Shown here piece by piece: positions 1 to 7,650 of a stretch of DNA of 20,745 nucleotides; the first letter of the stretch is position 1, and each line of letters begins with the position of its first letter. Source of the stretch: JBKJML01 sp046596415 (lineage in GTDB: Bacteria > Actinomycetota > Thermoleophilia > Gaiellales > Gaiellaceae); assembly GCA_046596415.1 (NCBI GenBank), contig JBKJML010000036.1, positions 1 to 20,745 on the forward strand, written 5' to 3'. The notes under the pieces were generated by a model. The model was given only the letters and a program-made list of their open reading frames with translations, was not told the origin of the DNA and ran no database searches. Both the position numbers and the translations under genes were made by a program.

Positions 1-25
1 GGGCCTACCTCGCAGAGCTCGATCC

Positions 26-757
26 TCATGGGCCGGTCTCGACCGGGAGGCCACGGCTCGACCAGTCGCTCCACGAGCCGGCGTAGAGCTTCGCGTCCGG
101 CCGCCCGGCCTGCACGAGCGCGAGGACGTCGACGCACGCGGTGACGCCGGAACCGCAGTAGACGACGAGCTCGTCCGCTTCGAGCAGCTCGGTGGGGGGA
201 GGCTCCGCGTCCCGAAAATAGAGATTGCGGGCGCCGGGGATGCGGCCTGCGATCCTGTCGAGCGGCTCGACCTCGCCGCGCCACCGCTCGGGCGCTCGCG
301 CGTCGACGAGCAGCAGGGAGGGGTCGTCCAGACGCGACAGCAGGTCCTCGGCGAACACGAGATCGTCGGTTCGAGGGTGCGCCTCGAAGCGCTCCGGCTC
401 GATGCGCTCCTCACCGGTCGCAAGCGGGCCCCGCCAGGCGGCGAGCTCGATCACGCCGGCGTTGTCGTGGCCGTAGTGGCGGAGCAGCCACCACAGCCGT
501 GCTGCCCAGCCGCTGCCGTCGTCGTAGGCGACGACGAGGGTGCCGGAGCCGATCCCGGCCCGCCCGGCGCTCGCTGCGAACGCGTCGGCTCCCGGCAGCG
601 GGTGGCGGCCTCCACCCTCCGTGCCCGTCAGGTCGCGCTCCGGTGCGAGATGCGCGGCACCGGGAAGGTGGCCGGCGAGGTAGGCCTCGCGGTCGGGCCG
701 ACAGTCGACGAGCCTCGCATGCATCCGTGCCAACTCTAACCAACCACTCTCTCGCAT
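26..757 (-). CDS. Two-domain rhodanese-type sulfurtransferase
   Basis: The 243-residue protein has two rhodanese domains, as in thiosulfate and 3-mercaptopyruvate sulfurtransferases, which move sulfane sulfur onto an acceptor through a cysteine persulfide. The N-terminal domain (about residues 5-115) has the fold motifs LVDCRP and AGHLPGA, but its active-loop position is Asp (AYDD, 77-80), so it is non-catalytic as usual. The C-terminal domain (about 130-240) has VDAR, GRIPGA and the loop CGSGVTA with catalytic Cys201, then the family's YAGSWSDWS. CGSGVTA resembles the mercaptopyruvate-type loop, but substrate cannot be assigned from sequence. The ATG at 757 is preferred over the internal ATG at 724, because WLELARMHARLVDCRP aligns with the usual first helix and strand. 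It starts 32 bases from argC on the opposite strand and shares its AT-rich control region. It is cytoplasmic, with no signal peptide. Confidence 0.9.
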   Translation of the reverse strand: MRESGWLELARMHARLVDCRPDREAYLAGHLPGAAHLAPERDLTGTEGGGRHPLPGADAFAASAGRAGIGSGTLVVAYDDGSGWAARLWWLLRHYGHDNAGVIELAAWRGPLATGEERIEPERFEAHPRTDDLVFAEDLLSRLDDPSLLLVDARAPERWRGEVEPLDRIAGRIPGARNLYFRDAEPPPTELLEADELVVYCGSGVTACVDVLALVQAGRPDAKLYAGSWSDWSSRGLPVETGP

Positions 758-784
758 AGATGCAAGATTTATGCATAATACGCA
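753..784. promoter_or_regulatory. Candidate ArgR operator (ARG boxes) and divergent promoter
   Basis: This short AT-rich island in a GC-rich genome lies between the rhodanese and argC starts. It contains CGCATAGATGCA (753-764), the perfect palindrome TTATGCATAA (769-778) and TGCATAATACGCA (772-784). Known ARG boxes are imperfect AT-rich palindromes, often in tandem, and TGCAT/ATGCA half-sites are expected in actinobacteria. argR is the fifth gene of the downstream operon. CATAAT (774-779) could be the argC -10 element, leaving a leader of only a few bases; no Shine-Dalgarno is seen before 790. TATTAT on the minus strand (780-775) could serve the rhodanese gene. Spacing between half-sites (2-3 bp) differs from the 4 bp of E. 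coli, so the exact box limits are uncertain. Confidence 0.55.
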
Positions 785-789
785 GACGT

Positions 790-1782
790 ATGGCCTCCAC
801 CGTGATCATCGGCGCTTCCGGGTACGCAGGGCAGGAAACCCTCGACCGCGTCCTCTCTCACCCAGACCTCGAGCTGCACGCGGTCGGCTCGGACTCGCTT
901 GCGGGCCAGGCGGCCGGTGCCCTCGACCCGCGCCTGAACCGAAACGGCGGCCGCCGCGTGCCGCGGTTCATCACGAACGAGGCCGCGCTCGCCTGCGGCG
1001 CAGACCTCGTCTTCCTGTGCCTCTCGCACGAGAAGGCGGCCGCGCTCGAACCGCCGAAGCGCGGCGTTGTCATCGATCTCTCCGGCGCGCACCGGCTCGC
1101 CGACCCCACCCTCTACAACGAGTGGTACGGCTTCGAGCATCCGCGCCCGGCCGATCTCCCCGCGTGGAGCTATGGCGTGCCCGAGCTCTTCCCGCCGCAC
1201 GGCCGTCTGATCGCGAACCCCGGGTGCTACGCGACCGCCGTGCTGCTCGCGCTCGGCCCACTGCGCGATGCCATCGACCCGGGCAGTGTCGTTGTCGATG
1301 CGAAGTCCGGCGTCTCCGGTGCCGGCCGCGAGTTGAAGGCGAGCTCGCACGCCGGTTTCGTGCTCGAGAACGTCTCCCCGTACAGGATTGGCTCCCACCA
1401 GCACACGCCGGAGATCGCACAGGCGCTCGGCTTCCCGGTCTGCTTCGTGCCGCACCTGGTGCCGGTGCGCAGGGGCCTGCTTGCCACGTGCTTCGTCCGC
1501 TCGACCGGTGACGACCTGCGCAGCCTGCTCGATGAGGCGTACGCCGCCAGCCACACCGTCACCGTCCTGCCCGAGGGAGTGGTGCCCGAGCTGGCGCGCG
1601 TTCAGCACACCGACGGCGCCGAGATCGGCGTCTTCGACGACCGCTCCACCGGGATGACGGTCGTCGTCTGTGCGATCGACAACCTTGGCAAGGGCGCGGC
1701 GGGACAGGCGGTCCAAAACGCGAACCTCGCCTTCGGCTACGAGGAGACACGCGGGCTGCGTCTCAGCGGGGTACTCGTATGA
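790..1782 (+). CDS. argC: N-acetyl-gamma-glutamyl-phosphate reductase
   Basis: NADPH-dependent reduction of N-acetylglutamyl phosphate to the semialdehyde, third step of arginine synthesis. From the ATG at 790 the product is 330 residues. The N-terminal Rossmann motif is IIGASGYAGQETL (about 6-18), the catalytic cysteine lies in ANPGCYAT (Cys146), and HQHTPEI supplies the conserved histidine (about 203-205). An upstream in-frame ATG at 760 would add ten residues (MQDLCIIRRR) ahead of the nucleotide-binding strand and run through the operator-like island, so 790 is preferred; homologues start just before the GASGY motif. There is no visible Shine-Dalgarno, so the transcript is probably leaderless or nearly so. 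The gene opens the operon and its TGA overlaps the argJ ATG (ATGA). Confidence 0.95.
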   Translation: MASTVIIGASGYAGQETLDRVLSHPDLELHAVGSDSLAGQAAGALDPRLNRNGGRRVPRFITNEAALACGADLVFLCLSHEKAAALEPPKRGVVIDLSGAHRLADPTLYNEWYGFEHPRPADLPAWSYGVPELFPPHGRLIANPGCYATAVLLALGPLRDAIDPGSVVVDAKSGVSGAGRELKASSHAGFVLENVSPYRIGSHQHTPEIAQALGFPVCFVPHLVPVRRGLLATCFVRSTGDDLRSLLDEAYAASHTVTVLPEGVVPELARVQHTDGAEIGVFDDRSTGMTVVVCAIDNLGKGAAGQAVQNANLAFGYEETRGLRLSGVLV

Positions 1783-2942
1783 GTGTGACTGCCCCGCTCG
1801 GTTTCGAGGCGAGCGGCGTCCGCGCCGGCATCCGCCGCTCCGCGCCCGACCTCGCGCTGCTTCGCTCGACGACACCCGCCGTGGGCGCAGCGCTCTGGAC
1901 CGTGAACCGCGTCCTCGCGGCGCCCGTCGTCGTCTCGAAGCAGCACCTTGCGGCGACCGAGCCGCAGGCGGTGGTCGTCAACTCGGGCGTCGCAAATGCT
2001 GCGACGGGCGAGCAGGGCCTCGCCGACGCCCGTGCGACCGCAGCGCAGGCTGCCGAACTGCTCGGCCTCGTGCCCGAGCAGGTGGTCGTCCTCTCGACCG
2101 GTGTGATCGGCACCCCGCTCCCGATGGACAAGATCGCCGCCGGGCTCGACACGGCTGCCCGGGCGCTGTCGATCGTCGGCGGCAACGAAGCCGCCGAGGC
2201 GATCCTCACCACCGACACGGTCTCGAAGCAGGCGGTCGTCTCCCGCGACGGGTTCACGCTCGGGGGGATGGCGAAAGGAGCGGGGATGATCCACCCCTGT
2301 CTTGCGACGATGCTCGCCGTCGTCACGACCGACTATCCGCTGCAGCCGGGTGAGGCCTTCAGCTTCCTCCAGCCGGCCGTGGACGAGAGCTTCAACTGCA
2401 TCACCGTCGACGGCGAGTGCTCGACGAACGACGCCGTCGTGCTGCTCGCGAACGGTGCGAGCGGCGTCGAGCGCACTCTCGCGACCGACGCGAGCTTCGC
2501 CGCCGCGCTCGGGGAGATCTGCGCCGACCTCGCCGCGCAGGTCGTGGCCGACGGAGAGGGAGCGACGGTGTTGCTCGAGATCGACGTCACCGAGGCCGCG
2601 AGCCAGGCCGAGGCGCAGGCGATCGCGCGGCGGATCGCGACCTCGCCGCTCGTCAAGACGGCCGCGTTCGGGCACGACGCGAACTGGGGTCGAGTGCTGG
2701 CGGCCGCCGGCTCCGCGACGTGGAACGGTGGCTTCGCGCGCCTCGACCCGTCGCTGCTGTCAGTCGCGTTCAACGGGACGACCGTCTTCTCCGGCGGTGC
2801 CCCGTCCGGCGTCGAGCCGGTGCTCGAGGGCGGCCTGTGCAGGATCGAGGTCGCACTCGGCCTCGGAGACGGGCGCGCGTCCTATCTCGCCTCGGACCTC
2901 TCGTATGAGTACGTGCGCGTGAACGCGGAGTACCGCTCGTGA
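1779..2942 (+). CDS. argJ: Bifunctional ornithine acetyltransferase / N-acetylglutamate synthase
   Basis: ArgJ moves the acetyl group from N-acetylornithine to glutamate, recycling acetyl through the cyclic arginine pathway; bifunctional forms also use acetyl-CoA. The 387-residue product is full length. Visible motifs are NSGVANAATG (69-78), LSTGVIG (105-111), and KGAGMIHP followed by LATMLA (175-180). Thr177 there is the expected self-cleavage nucleophile, splitting the precursor into alpha and beta chains. The family usually has NSGNANA, so Val71 in place of the first Asn is a small oddity. The C-terminus ends with SSDLSYEYVRVNAEYRS-type sequence typical of the family. It overlaps argC upstream (ATGA) and argB downstream (GTGA). 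Whether it is mono- or bifunctional cannot be told from sequence; no argA-like gene is in the window. Confidence 0.95.
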   Translation: MSVTAPLGFEASGVRAGIRRSAPDLALLRSTTPAVGAALWTVNRVLAAPVVVSKQHLAATEPQAVVVNSGVANAATGEQGLADARATAAQAAELLGLVPEQVVVLSTGVIGTPLPMDKIAAGLDTAARALSIVGGNEAAEAILTTDTVSKQAVVSRDGFTLGGMAKGAGMIHPCLATMLAVVTTDYPLQPGEAFSFLQPAVDESFNCITVDGECSTNDAVVLLANGASGVERTLATDASFAAALGEICADLAAQVVADGEGATVLLEIDVTEAASQAEAQAIARRIATSPLVKTAAFGHDANWGRVLAAAGSATWNGGFARLDPSLLSVAFNGTTVFSGGAPSGVEPVLEGGLCRIEVALGLGDGRASYLASDLSYEYVRVNAEYRS

Positions 2943-3610
2943 GCCGGATCGTGGTCAAGGTGGGCGGTGCAGTGGCTGCGGCCGCCGTCGCCGACGCAAT
3001 CGCGTTGGCCGACGCCGGTCACGAGGTCGTCGTCGTCCACGGTGCCGGCCCGCAGATCTCGCAGGAGATGGAGCGCCTCGGCCTCACCGTGCGCTTCGTC
3101 GGCGGCAGGCGCGTGACCGACGCCGCCACCCTCGAGGTGGTGCGCGCCTCGCTCGCCGAGGTCAACGCGGCCGTCTGCGCCGCGATCGGCCCCCGTGCAC
3201 TCGGGCTGATGGGCGACCTGGTCGGCCTTCAGGCGACACCGGTGCCCGAGCTCGGGCTGGTCGGCGACGCTGTGCCGACTGCGCCCCAGGCCGTGCTCGA
3301 CGCACTTGCACAGGGGCTCGTTCCTGTCGTCGCACCGCTCGGTTCCGGGCCGCTGAACGTGAACGCCGACGAGGCTGCCGCTGCACTTGCCGTCGGCATC
3401 GGCGCCCACCGGCTCCTCTTCCTCACCGACGTCCAGGGCGTCTATGACGGCGGTGGGGCGCTCATCGACTCGCTCGCCGCCGACCAGGCAGAGGCGCTCA
3501 TCGGTGGCGGTGCGTTCGAAGGCGGGATCGTGCCGAAGCTGACCGCCGCGATTCGCGCTGCCCGGCGCGGCGTCCACGCGACGATCGGCGAGACGACGGT
3601 GACGGCATGA
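2939..3610 (+). CDS. argB: Acetylglutamate kinase, compact form
   Basis: Phosphorylates N-acetylglutamate, second step of arginine synthesis. It belongs to the amino-acid kinase family: Lys7 in VKVGG, the glycine loop HGAGPQ (34-39, usually HGGGP), GGRRVTD (55-61), the nucleotide and substrate segment PLNVNADEAAA (138-148), LTDVQGVYD (162-170) and Lys200 in GGIVPK. At 223 residues it is clearly shorter than the roughly 260 of the E. coli enzyme and 290-300 of most actinobacterial enzymes. It lacks the N-terminal helix linked to arginine-sensitive hexamers, and it stops at TIGETTVTA without the usual C-terminal segment around FTDEGVGT. That suggests an enzyme without arginine feedback, but this is inference. 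Starts with GTG overlapping the argJ stop; its own TGA overlaps the argD ATG. Confidence 0.9.
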   Translation: MSRIVVKVGGAVAAAAVADAIALADAGHEVVVVHGAGPQISQEMERLGLTVRFVGGRRVTDAATLEVVRASLAEVNAAVCAAIGPRALGLMGDLVGLQATPVPELGLVGDAVPTAPQAVLDALAQGLVPVVAPLGSGPLNVNADEAAAALAVGIGAHRLLFLTDVQGVYDGGGALIDSLAADQAEALIGGGAFEGGIVPKLTAAIRAARRGVHATIGETTVTA

Positions 3611-4722
3611 GCGCAGTTCTCGACTCGCCGCTCCTCGCGACCTACCCGCCTACGGACGTGACGATCGTCCGTGGCGAGGGCGCCTGGGTGTGGGATGCCG
3701 ATGGTAATGCCTATCTCGACTTCGTCGCCGGCATCGCGGTCGTCGGTCTCGGCCATCGCCATCCCGCGCCGCTTGCTGCGGCGCACGCGCAACTCGAAGC
3801 TCTGTGGCACTGCTCGAACCTCTACGGCAGCGAGCCTGCCACGGCGCTCGCCACTCGGCTCGCGGCCCGCTTCCCAGGCTCCAAGGCCTTCTTCTGCAAC
3901 TCGGGCGCCGAGGCGATCGAGGCGGCGCTCAAGCTGGCCCGCAAGGCGACCGGCAAGCCCGGCATCGTCGCGCTCGACGGCGGCTTCCACGGCCGCACGG
4001 CCGGCGCGCTCTCGGTCACCGGTCAGCCGGCGAAACGGGCGGCGTTCGAGCCACTCCTGCCCGGAGTGACGTTTGTGCCGGCGAATGACGTCGACGCGCT
4101 ACTCGCGGCCGTCTCCGACGATGTCGGCCTCGTGCTGCTCGAGACCGTTCAGGGCGAGGGCGGCGTTCATCCGCTCACGCCCGAGTTCCTCCAGGCCGCC
4201 CGATCCACGGGTGCGCTGCTCTGCCTGGACGAGATCCAGTGCGGCCTCGGCCGCAGCGGGACCTTCTTCGCCTTCGAGCCGTCCGGAATCGAGCCGGATC
4301 TCGTGACGCTCGCGAAGGGGCTCGCGAACGGGCTCCCGATCGGCGCGCTGCTCTCACGCGTCGACGCGTTCACCCCCGGCGACCACGGCTCCACCTTCGG
4401 CGGCAACCCGGTTGCGTGTGCGGCCGCGTGCGCCGTCCTCGACACGATCGACGACGACCTCCTCGCCTCCGTGCGCGCCTCCTCGGCTGCCCTCGCAGCC
4501 GGCGTCGCGGCGCTTCCCGGCGTGCTCGACGTGCGCGGCAGGGGGTTGTTGCTCGGCGCCGAGCTCGACCGGCCGGCCGCCGGCGTCGTAGCGGCCGCGC
4601 GCGACGCCGGGCTGCTCGTCCTCTCCGCCGGCGAGAACGTCCTGCGGCTGACTCCGCCGCTGACGATCGGTGAGCCCGAGGTCGCAGCCGCCCTCGCCGC
4701 CCTCTCCGAGGCGCTCACGTGA
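3607..4722 (+). CDS. argD: Acetylornithine aminotransferase
   Basis: PLP-dependent class III aminotransferase converting N-acetylglutamate semialdehyde and glutamate to N-acetylornithine. The 371-residue product has FFCNSGAEAIEAALKLAR (95-112), the GGFHGRT loop (125-131), ETVQGEGG (179-186), LDEIQCGLGRSG (207-218) and the Schiff-base lysine Lys237 in TLAKGLANGLPIGA. GSTFGGNP, the phosphate-binding segment from the partner subunit, follows. The slightly short length is normal for actinobacterial ArgD. The family usually has DE(V/I)QTG; here the Thr is Cys212, a conservative change. Some ArgD enzymes also serve lysine synthesis, which the sequence cannot decide. Joined to argB by ATGA and to argR by GTGA overlaps; the usual actinobacterial argF is missing between argD and argR. 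Confidence 0.95.
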   Translation: MSAVLDSPLLATYPPTDVTIVRGEGAWVWDADGNAYLDFVAGIAVVGLGHRHPAPLAAAHAQLEALWHCSNLYGSEPATALATRLAARFPGSKAFFCNSGAEAIEAALKLARKATGKPGIVALDGGFHGRTAGALSVTGQPAKRAAFEPLLPGVTFVPANDVDALLAAVSDDVGLVLLETVQGEGGVHPLTPEFLQAARSTGALLCLDEIQCGLGRSGTFFAFEPSGIEPDLVTLAKGLANGLPIGALLSRVDAFTPGDHGSTFGGNPVACAAACAVLDTIDDDLLASVRASSAALAAGVAALPGVLDVRGRGLLLGAELDRPAAGVVAAARDAGLLVLSAGENVLRLTPPLTIGEPEVAAALAALSEALT

Positions 4723-5186
4723 ACCGCCGTGACCGCCAGGGCGCGATCGTCCGGATCGTCCGCGAACAGGCGATCTCGACCCAGTCCGAGCTCGCCGAGG
4801 CGCTGCGCGACGAGGGCCACGAGGTCGTGCAGACAACCGTGTCGCGCGACGTCGCAGAGCTCGGGCTCGTCAAGGTGCGTGCCCCGAGTGGGCGCCTTGT
4901 CTACGCGCCTCCGGGCACGAGCGACGCCGACCGGCGGCGTGCGCTTGGCGCAGCGCTCCGCCGTTACGCGCTCTCGGTCGACGCCTCGTCGAGCGGCCTC
5001 ATCGTGCTTGTCACCCCGTCTGGCTATGCGAGCGCGCTGGCGCAGGCGATCGACGAGGCCGGGCATCCCTCAATCGCCGGCACGATCGCCGGCGACAACA
5101 CCATTTTCATCGCCGCGACGGAGGACACGCTTGCCTCGTCCCTGCGGGATGAGCTGAACCATCACCTCGTGGAAGGAGCGGTATGA
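4719..5186 (+). CDS. argR: Arginine repressor
   Basis: Arginine-responsive hexameric repressor and the only regulator in the operon. The 155-residue protein has an N-terminal winged helix-turn-helix (about 1-60) with STQSELAEALRDEG (20-33) and the recognition helix QTTVSRDVAELGLVKV (38-53). The C-terminal oligomerisation and arginine-binding domain (about 78-150) contains GTIAGDNT (121-128). In the family this loop is usually GT(I/V)AGDDT, with both aspartates near the bound arginine; here the second is Asn127, which may alter effector affinity. It starts with GTG inside the argD stop, and a strong Shine-Dalgarno for argG (GGAAGGAG, 5171-5178) lies in its last codons. It presumably acts on the AT-rich palindromes before argC, giving autoregulation because argR is in the same operon. 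Confidence 0.93.
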   Translation: MNRRDRQGAIVRIVREQAISTQSELAEALRDEGHEVVQTTVSRDVAELGLVKVRAPSGRLVYAPPGTSDADRRRALGAALRRYALSVDASSSGLIVLVTPSGYASALAQAIDEAGHPSIAGTIAGDNTIFIAATEDTLASSLRDELNHHLVEGAV

Positions 5187-6388
5187 GCAGGATTGCGGTG
5201 CTCGCCTATTCGGGCGGGTTGGACACGAGCTGCGCGATCGCGTGGCTGCGAGAGGACTACGGTTTCGACGAGGTCGTCGCCGTGCTCGTCGACGTGGGCC
5301 AGGAGTTCGACCTGGAGGAGTCGGTCGTCCGCGGTAAGGCGGCGGGTGCAACCGACGTGCTGCTCGTCGACCGCAAGGCCGCCTTCGCGAACGAGCAGTG
5401 CGCGCAGGCGATCAAGACGAACGCGCTCTACGAGGGGAAATACCCGCTCGTCTCGGCCCTCTCACGTCCGGTGATCGCCGAGGCGGTCGCCGAGATCGCG
5501 CTCGAGCTCGGCGCCGAGGCGGTCGTCCACGGCTGCACGGGGAAGGGCAACGACCAGCTCCGTTTCGAGCTCGCGTTCAAGGCCAAGTACCCCGGCGTGC
5601 ACGTGATCGCGCCGCTCCGCGACAAGATCTGGACCCGCGACGAGGAGATCGAGTACGCGCAGTCGCGCGGGATCCCGATCACCCACACCTCGGCCTCGCC
5701 GTTCTCGATCGACGAGAACCTCCTCGGCCGCGCGATCGAGGCCGGCGTGCTCGAGGACCCGTGGAATGCGCCGCCGGAGGAGCCCTATGCGCTCACCTCC
5801 GACCCCGCGAGCGCCCCCGCCCCCGTCGAGGTCGTGATCGGCTTCGAACAGGGCGTCCCCGTCTCGCTCGACGGCGACACGTTCGGCCTGCCAGAGCTGA
5901 TCGCACAGCTCAACAAGCTCGCCGGCGCCTACGGGATCGGGCGGCTCGACATGATCGAGAACCGTGCGGTCGGGATCAAGAGCCGCGAGGTCTACGAGGC
6001 TCCCGCTGCGCTCGTCCTGATCCAGGCTCATTCGGCGCTCGAGGACGTGGTGCTCACGAAGGGTGAGGCGCGCACGAAGCACCAGCTCGAGGTGCGCTGG
6101 ACGGAGCTCGTCTACGAGGGTCTCTGGTTCTCGCCGCTGCGCGAGGCGATCGACGCGTTCGTCGACAAGACCCAGGAGCTCGTCACCGGCGAGGTACGCG
6201 TCGAGCTGCGGCCGAACGCCTCCGTCGTCACCGGCCGCCGCTCCGAGAACATGCTCTACGCCGAGCAGCTCGCCTCGTACGGCACGGGCGAGACGTTCCC
6301 GCACGAGGCCGCCGAGGGGTTCATCAAGATCTCGTCGCTCGAGACGGAGCTCGCGGCCGCCCGCGCTCGGGCACAATCCCGCGCATGA
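5183..6388 (+). CDS. argG: Argininosuccinate synthase
   Basis: Condenses citrulline and aspartate with ATP to argininosuccinate, in the cytoplasm. The 401-residue length is standard. The N-type ATP pyrophosphatase P-loop is AYSGGLDTS (8-16). The signature HGCTGKGNDQLRFE (116-129) carries citrulline and aspartate contacts, and WTRDEEIEYAQSRGIP is typical of the linker. IGRLDMIENRAVGIKSREVYEAPA is the classical C-terminal family segment. The ATG at 5183 follows GGAAGGAG by four bases and overlaps the argR stop (ATGA), so translation has both coupling and its own ribosome binding site. The 3' end overlaps the argH ATG. A CACAAT hexamer at 6372-6377, seven bases before the argH start, might be an internal promoter. 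Confidence 0.97.
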   Translation: MSRIAVLAYSGGLDTSCAIAWLREDYGFDEVVAVLVDVGQEFDLEESVVRGKAAGATDVLLVDRKAAFANEQCAQAIKTNALYEGKYPLVSALSRPVIAEAVAEIALELGAEAVVHGCTGKGNDQLRFELAFKAKYPGVHVIAPLRDKIWTRDEEIEYAQSRGIPITHTSASPFSIDENLLGRAIEAGVLEDPWNAPPEEPYALTSDPASAPAPVEVVIGFEQGVPVSLDGDTFGLPELIAQLNKLAGAYGIGRLDMIENRAVGIKSREVYEAPAALVLIQAHSALEDVVLTKGEARTKHQLEVRWTELVYEGLWFSPLREAIDAFVDKTQELVTGEVRVELRPNASVVTGRRSENMLYAEQLASYGTGETFPHEAAEGFIKISSLETELAAARARAQSRA

Positions 6389-7608
6389 GCCTCTGGCAAG
6401 GCCGGGTCGAGGGGGCGCTCGACCCGGCGGTGTGGGAATTCCTGCGGGCCGACGACTCGGAGCTGCTCCCGTACGACTGCGAAGCGACCGCGTTGCACGC
6501 GCGCCGGCTCAACCAGGCGGGGCTGCTGAGCGATGCCGAGCTCGCTGAGGCCGAGGCGCGCCTCGCGGAGATCGCAAGTGGCTCTGAGCCACTTGGCGTC
6601 GGCGACGAGGACGTGCACTCGGCGATCGAGCGGCTGCTCGGCGACGTCGGCCGCAAGATCCACGCGGGCCGCTCGCGCAACGACCAGGTTGCGGCCGCAT
6701 TCCGGCTCTATGTGCTCGACGCGGCCGCCGAGGCACGGGAGGAGATCGACGCGCTCGCGCTCGTCGTCCTCTCGTTCGCCGAGGCCGAGGCGCAGACACC
6801 GCTTCCCGGCTATACCCACCTGCAGCGTGGCCAGCCGGTCACCGTCGGCCACCATCTGCTGGCCTGGGTGGAGATGCTCGACCGGGACCGCACCCGCTTC
6901 GCGGCGGCCGCGGAGGCTGCTTCGCAGAGCCCGCTCGGCGCGGGGGCCGTCGCCGGCACGACGCTCGAGCTGCCGCCGCCGCCACGGCAGATGACCAACT
7001 CGATCGACGCGGTCGCCGACCGCGACTTCGCGCTCGACTACCTCTACGCGAGCGCCGTCCTCTTCACCCACCTGTCGCGGATCGGCGAGGAGATCGTGCT
7101 CTGGGCGACGGCCGAGTTCGGATTCGTGAAGCTGCCGGAGTCGGCCGCGACGGGCTCGTCGATGATGCCTCAGAAGCTGAACCCCGACGTCGCCGAGCTC
7201 GTCCGCGGCAAGGCCGGCACCGCGATCGGCCGCCTCACGGGCCTGCTCGCGACGGTCAAGGGCCTGCCGCTCGCCTACGACCGCGATCTCCAGGAGGACA
7301 AGCCGCCCGTCTTCGGGGCGCGGCGTGAGGTGCGCGGTGCACTCCGGGCGCTCACGGTGCTCGTCGCCGGGCTCGAGGTCGACCGTGAACGGCTCACCGT
7401 CGCCGCCTCCGACCCGCTGCTGCTCGCCACCGACGCTGCCGAAGCGCTCGTGCGCGAGGGGATGCCGTTTCGCGACGCGCACGAGCAGGTTGCGGGGCAG
7501 GTGCGCGCCGGGACGTTCAAGCCACCTGAGGCGCCCGCGCAGCGGCCCGCACCAGGCCCGGGGGGTTTCGCAGCAGCGCTCGTCGAGGCACGCAGCCGCT
7601 TTCGCTGA
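6385..7608 (+). CDS. argH: Argininosuccinate lyase
   Basis: Cleaves argininosuccinate to arginine and fumarate, last step of the pathway; fumarase/aspartase superfamily homotetramer. Visible motifs are DVHSAIERLL (76-85), HAGRSRNDQV (93-102), GYTHLQRGQP with catalytic His145 (142-151) and the signature GSSMMPQKLNPD (257-268) with catalytic Ser259. At 407 residues it is shorter than the usual 450-470. The C-terminal domain after residue 350 is abbreviated and ends in a Pro/Ala-rich tail (KPPEAPAQRPAPGPGG) rather than the normal helical end. Catalytic residues are all present, so activity is expected. The first codon overlaps the argG stop. A perfect 21-base interrupted palindrome lies inside the gene at 6575-6595. 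It ends the arginine operon. Confidence 0.95.
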   Translation: MSLWQGRVEGALDPAVWEFLRADDSELLPYDCEATALHARRLNQAGLLSDAELAEAEARLAEIASGSEPLGVGDEDVHSAIERLLGDVGRKIHAGRSRNDQVAAAFRLYVLDAAAEAREEIDALALVVLSFAEAEAQTPLPGYTHLQRGQPVTVGHHLLAWVEMLDRDRTRFAAAAEAASQSPLGAGAVAGTTLELPPPPRQMTNSIDAVADRDFALDYLYASAVLFTHLSRIGEEIVLWATAEFGFVKLPESAATGSSMMPQKLNPDVAELVRGKAGTAIGRLTGLLATVKGLPLAYDRDLQEDKPPVFGARREVRGALRALTVLVAGLEVDRERLTVAASDPLLLATDAAEALVREGMPFRDAHEQVAGQVRAGTFKPPEAPAQRPAPGPGGFAAALVEARSRFR

Positions 7609-7623
7609 GCCGGCCTGTGACGG

Positions 7624-7637
7624 CGCCCGGCCGGGCG
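7624..7637. other. GC-rich palindrome after argH
   Basis: CGCCCGGCCGGGCG is a perfect 14-base palindrome in the 42-base gap between argH and the SIMPL gene. It could form a stem in RNA or a protein site, but there is no U-tract and no loop, so a terminator role is weak. TATCAG (7641-7646) follows and could be part of a promoter for the next gene. Confidence 0.3.
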
Positions 7638-7650
7638 GCGTATCAGGGGT

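Noticed and set aside
769..1875. 368-residue minus-strand frame opposite argC, and 1737-2675 opposite argJ
   Set aside because: Shadow frames from GC-rich codon use; composition is Arg/Gly-rich, with no recognisable motifs and overlap with well-supported genes.
7641..7650. TATCAG before the SIMPL gene as another leaderless promoter
   Set aside because: The hexamer is only four bases from the ATG and lacks the final T, so it does not fit the pattern seen at the other genes.
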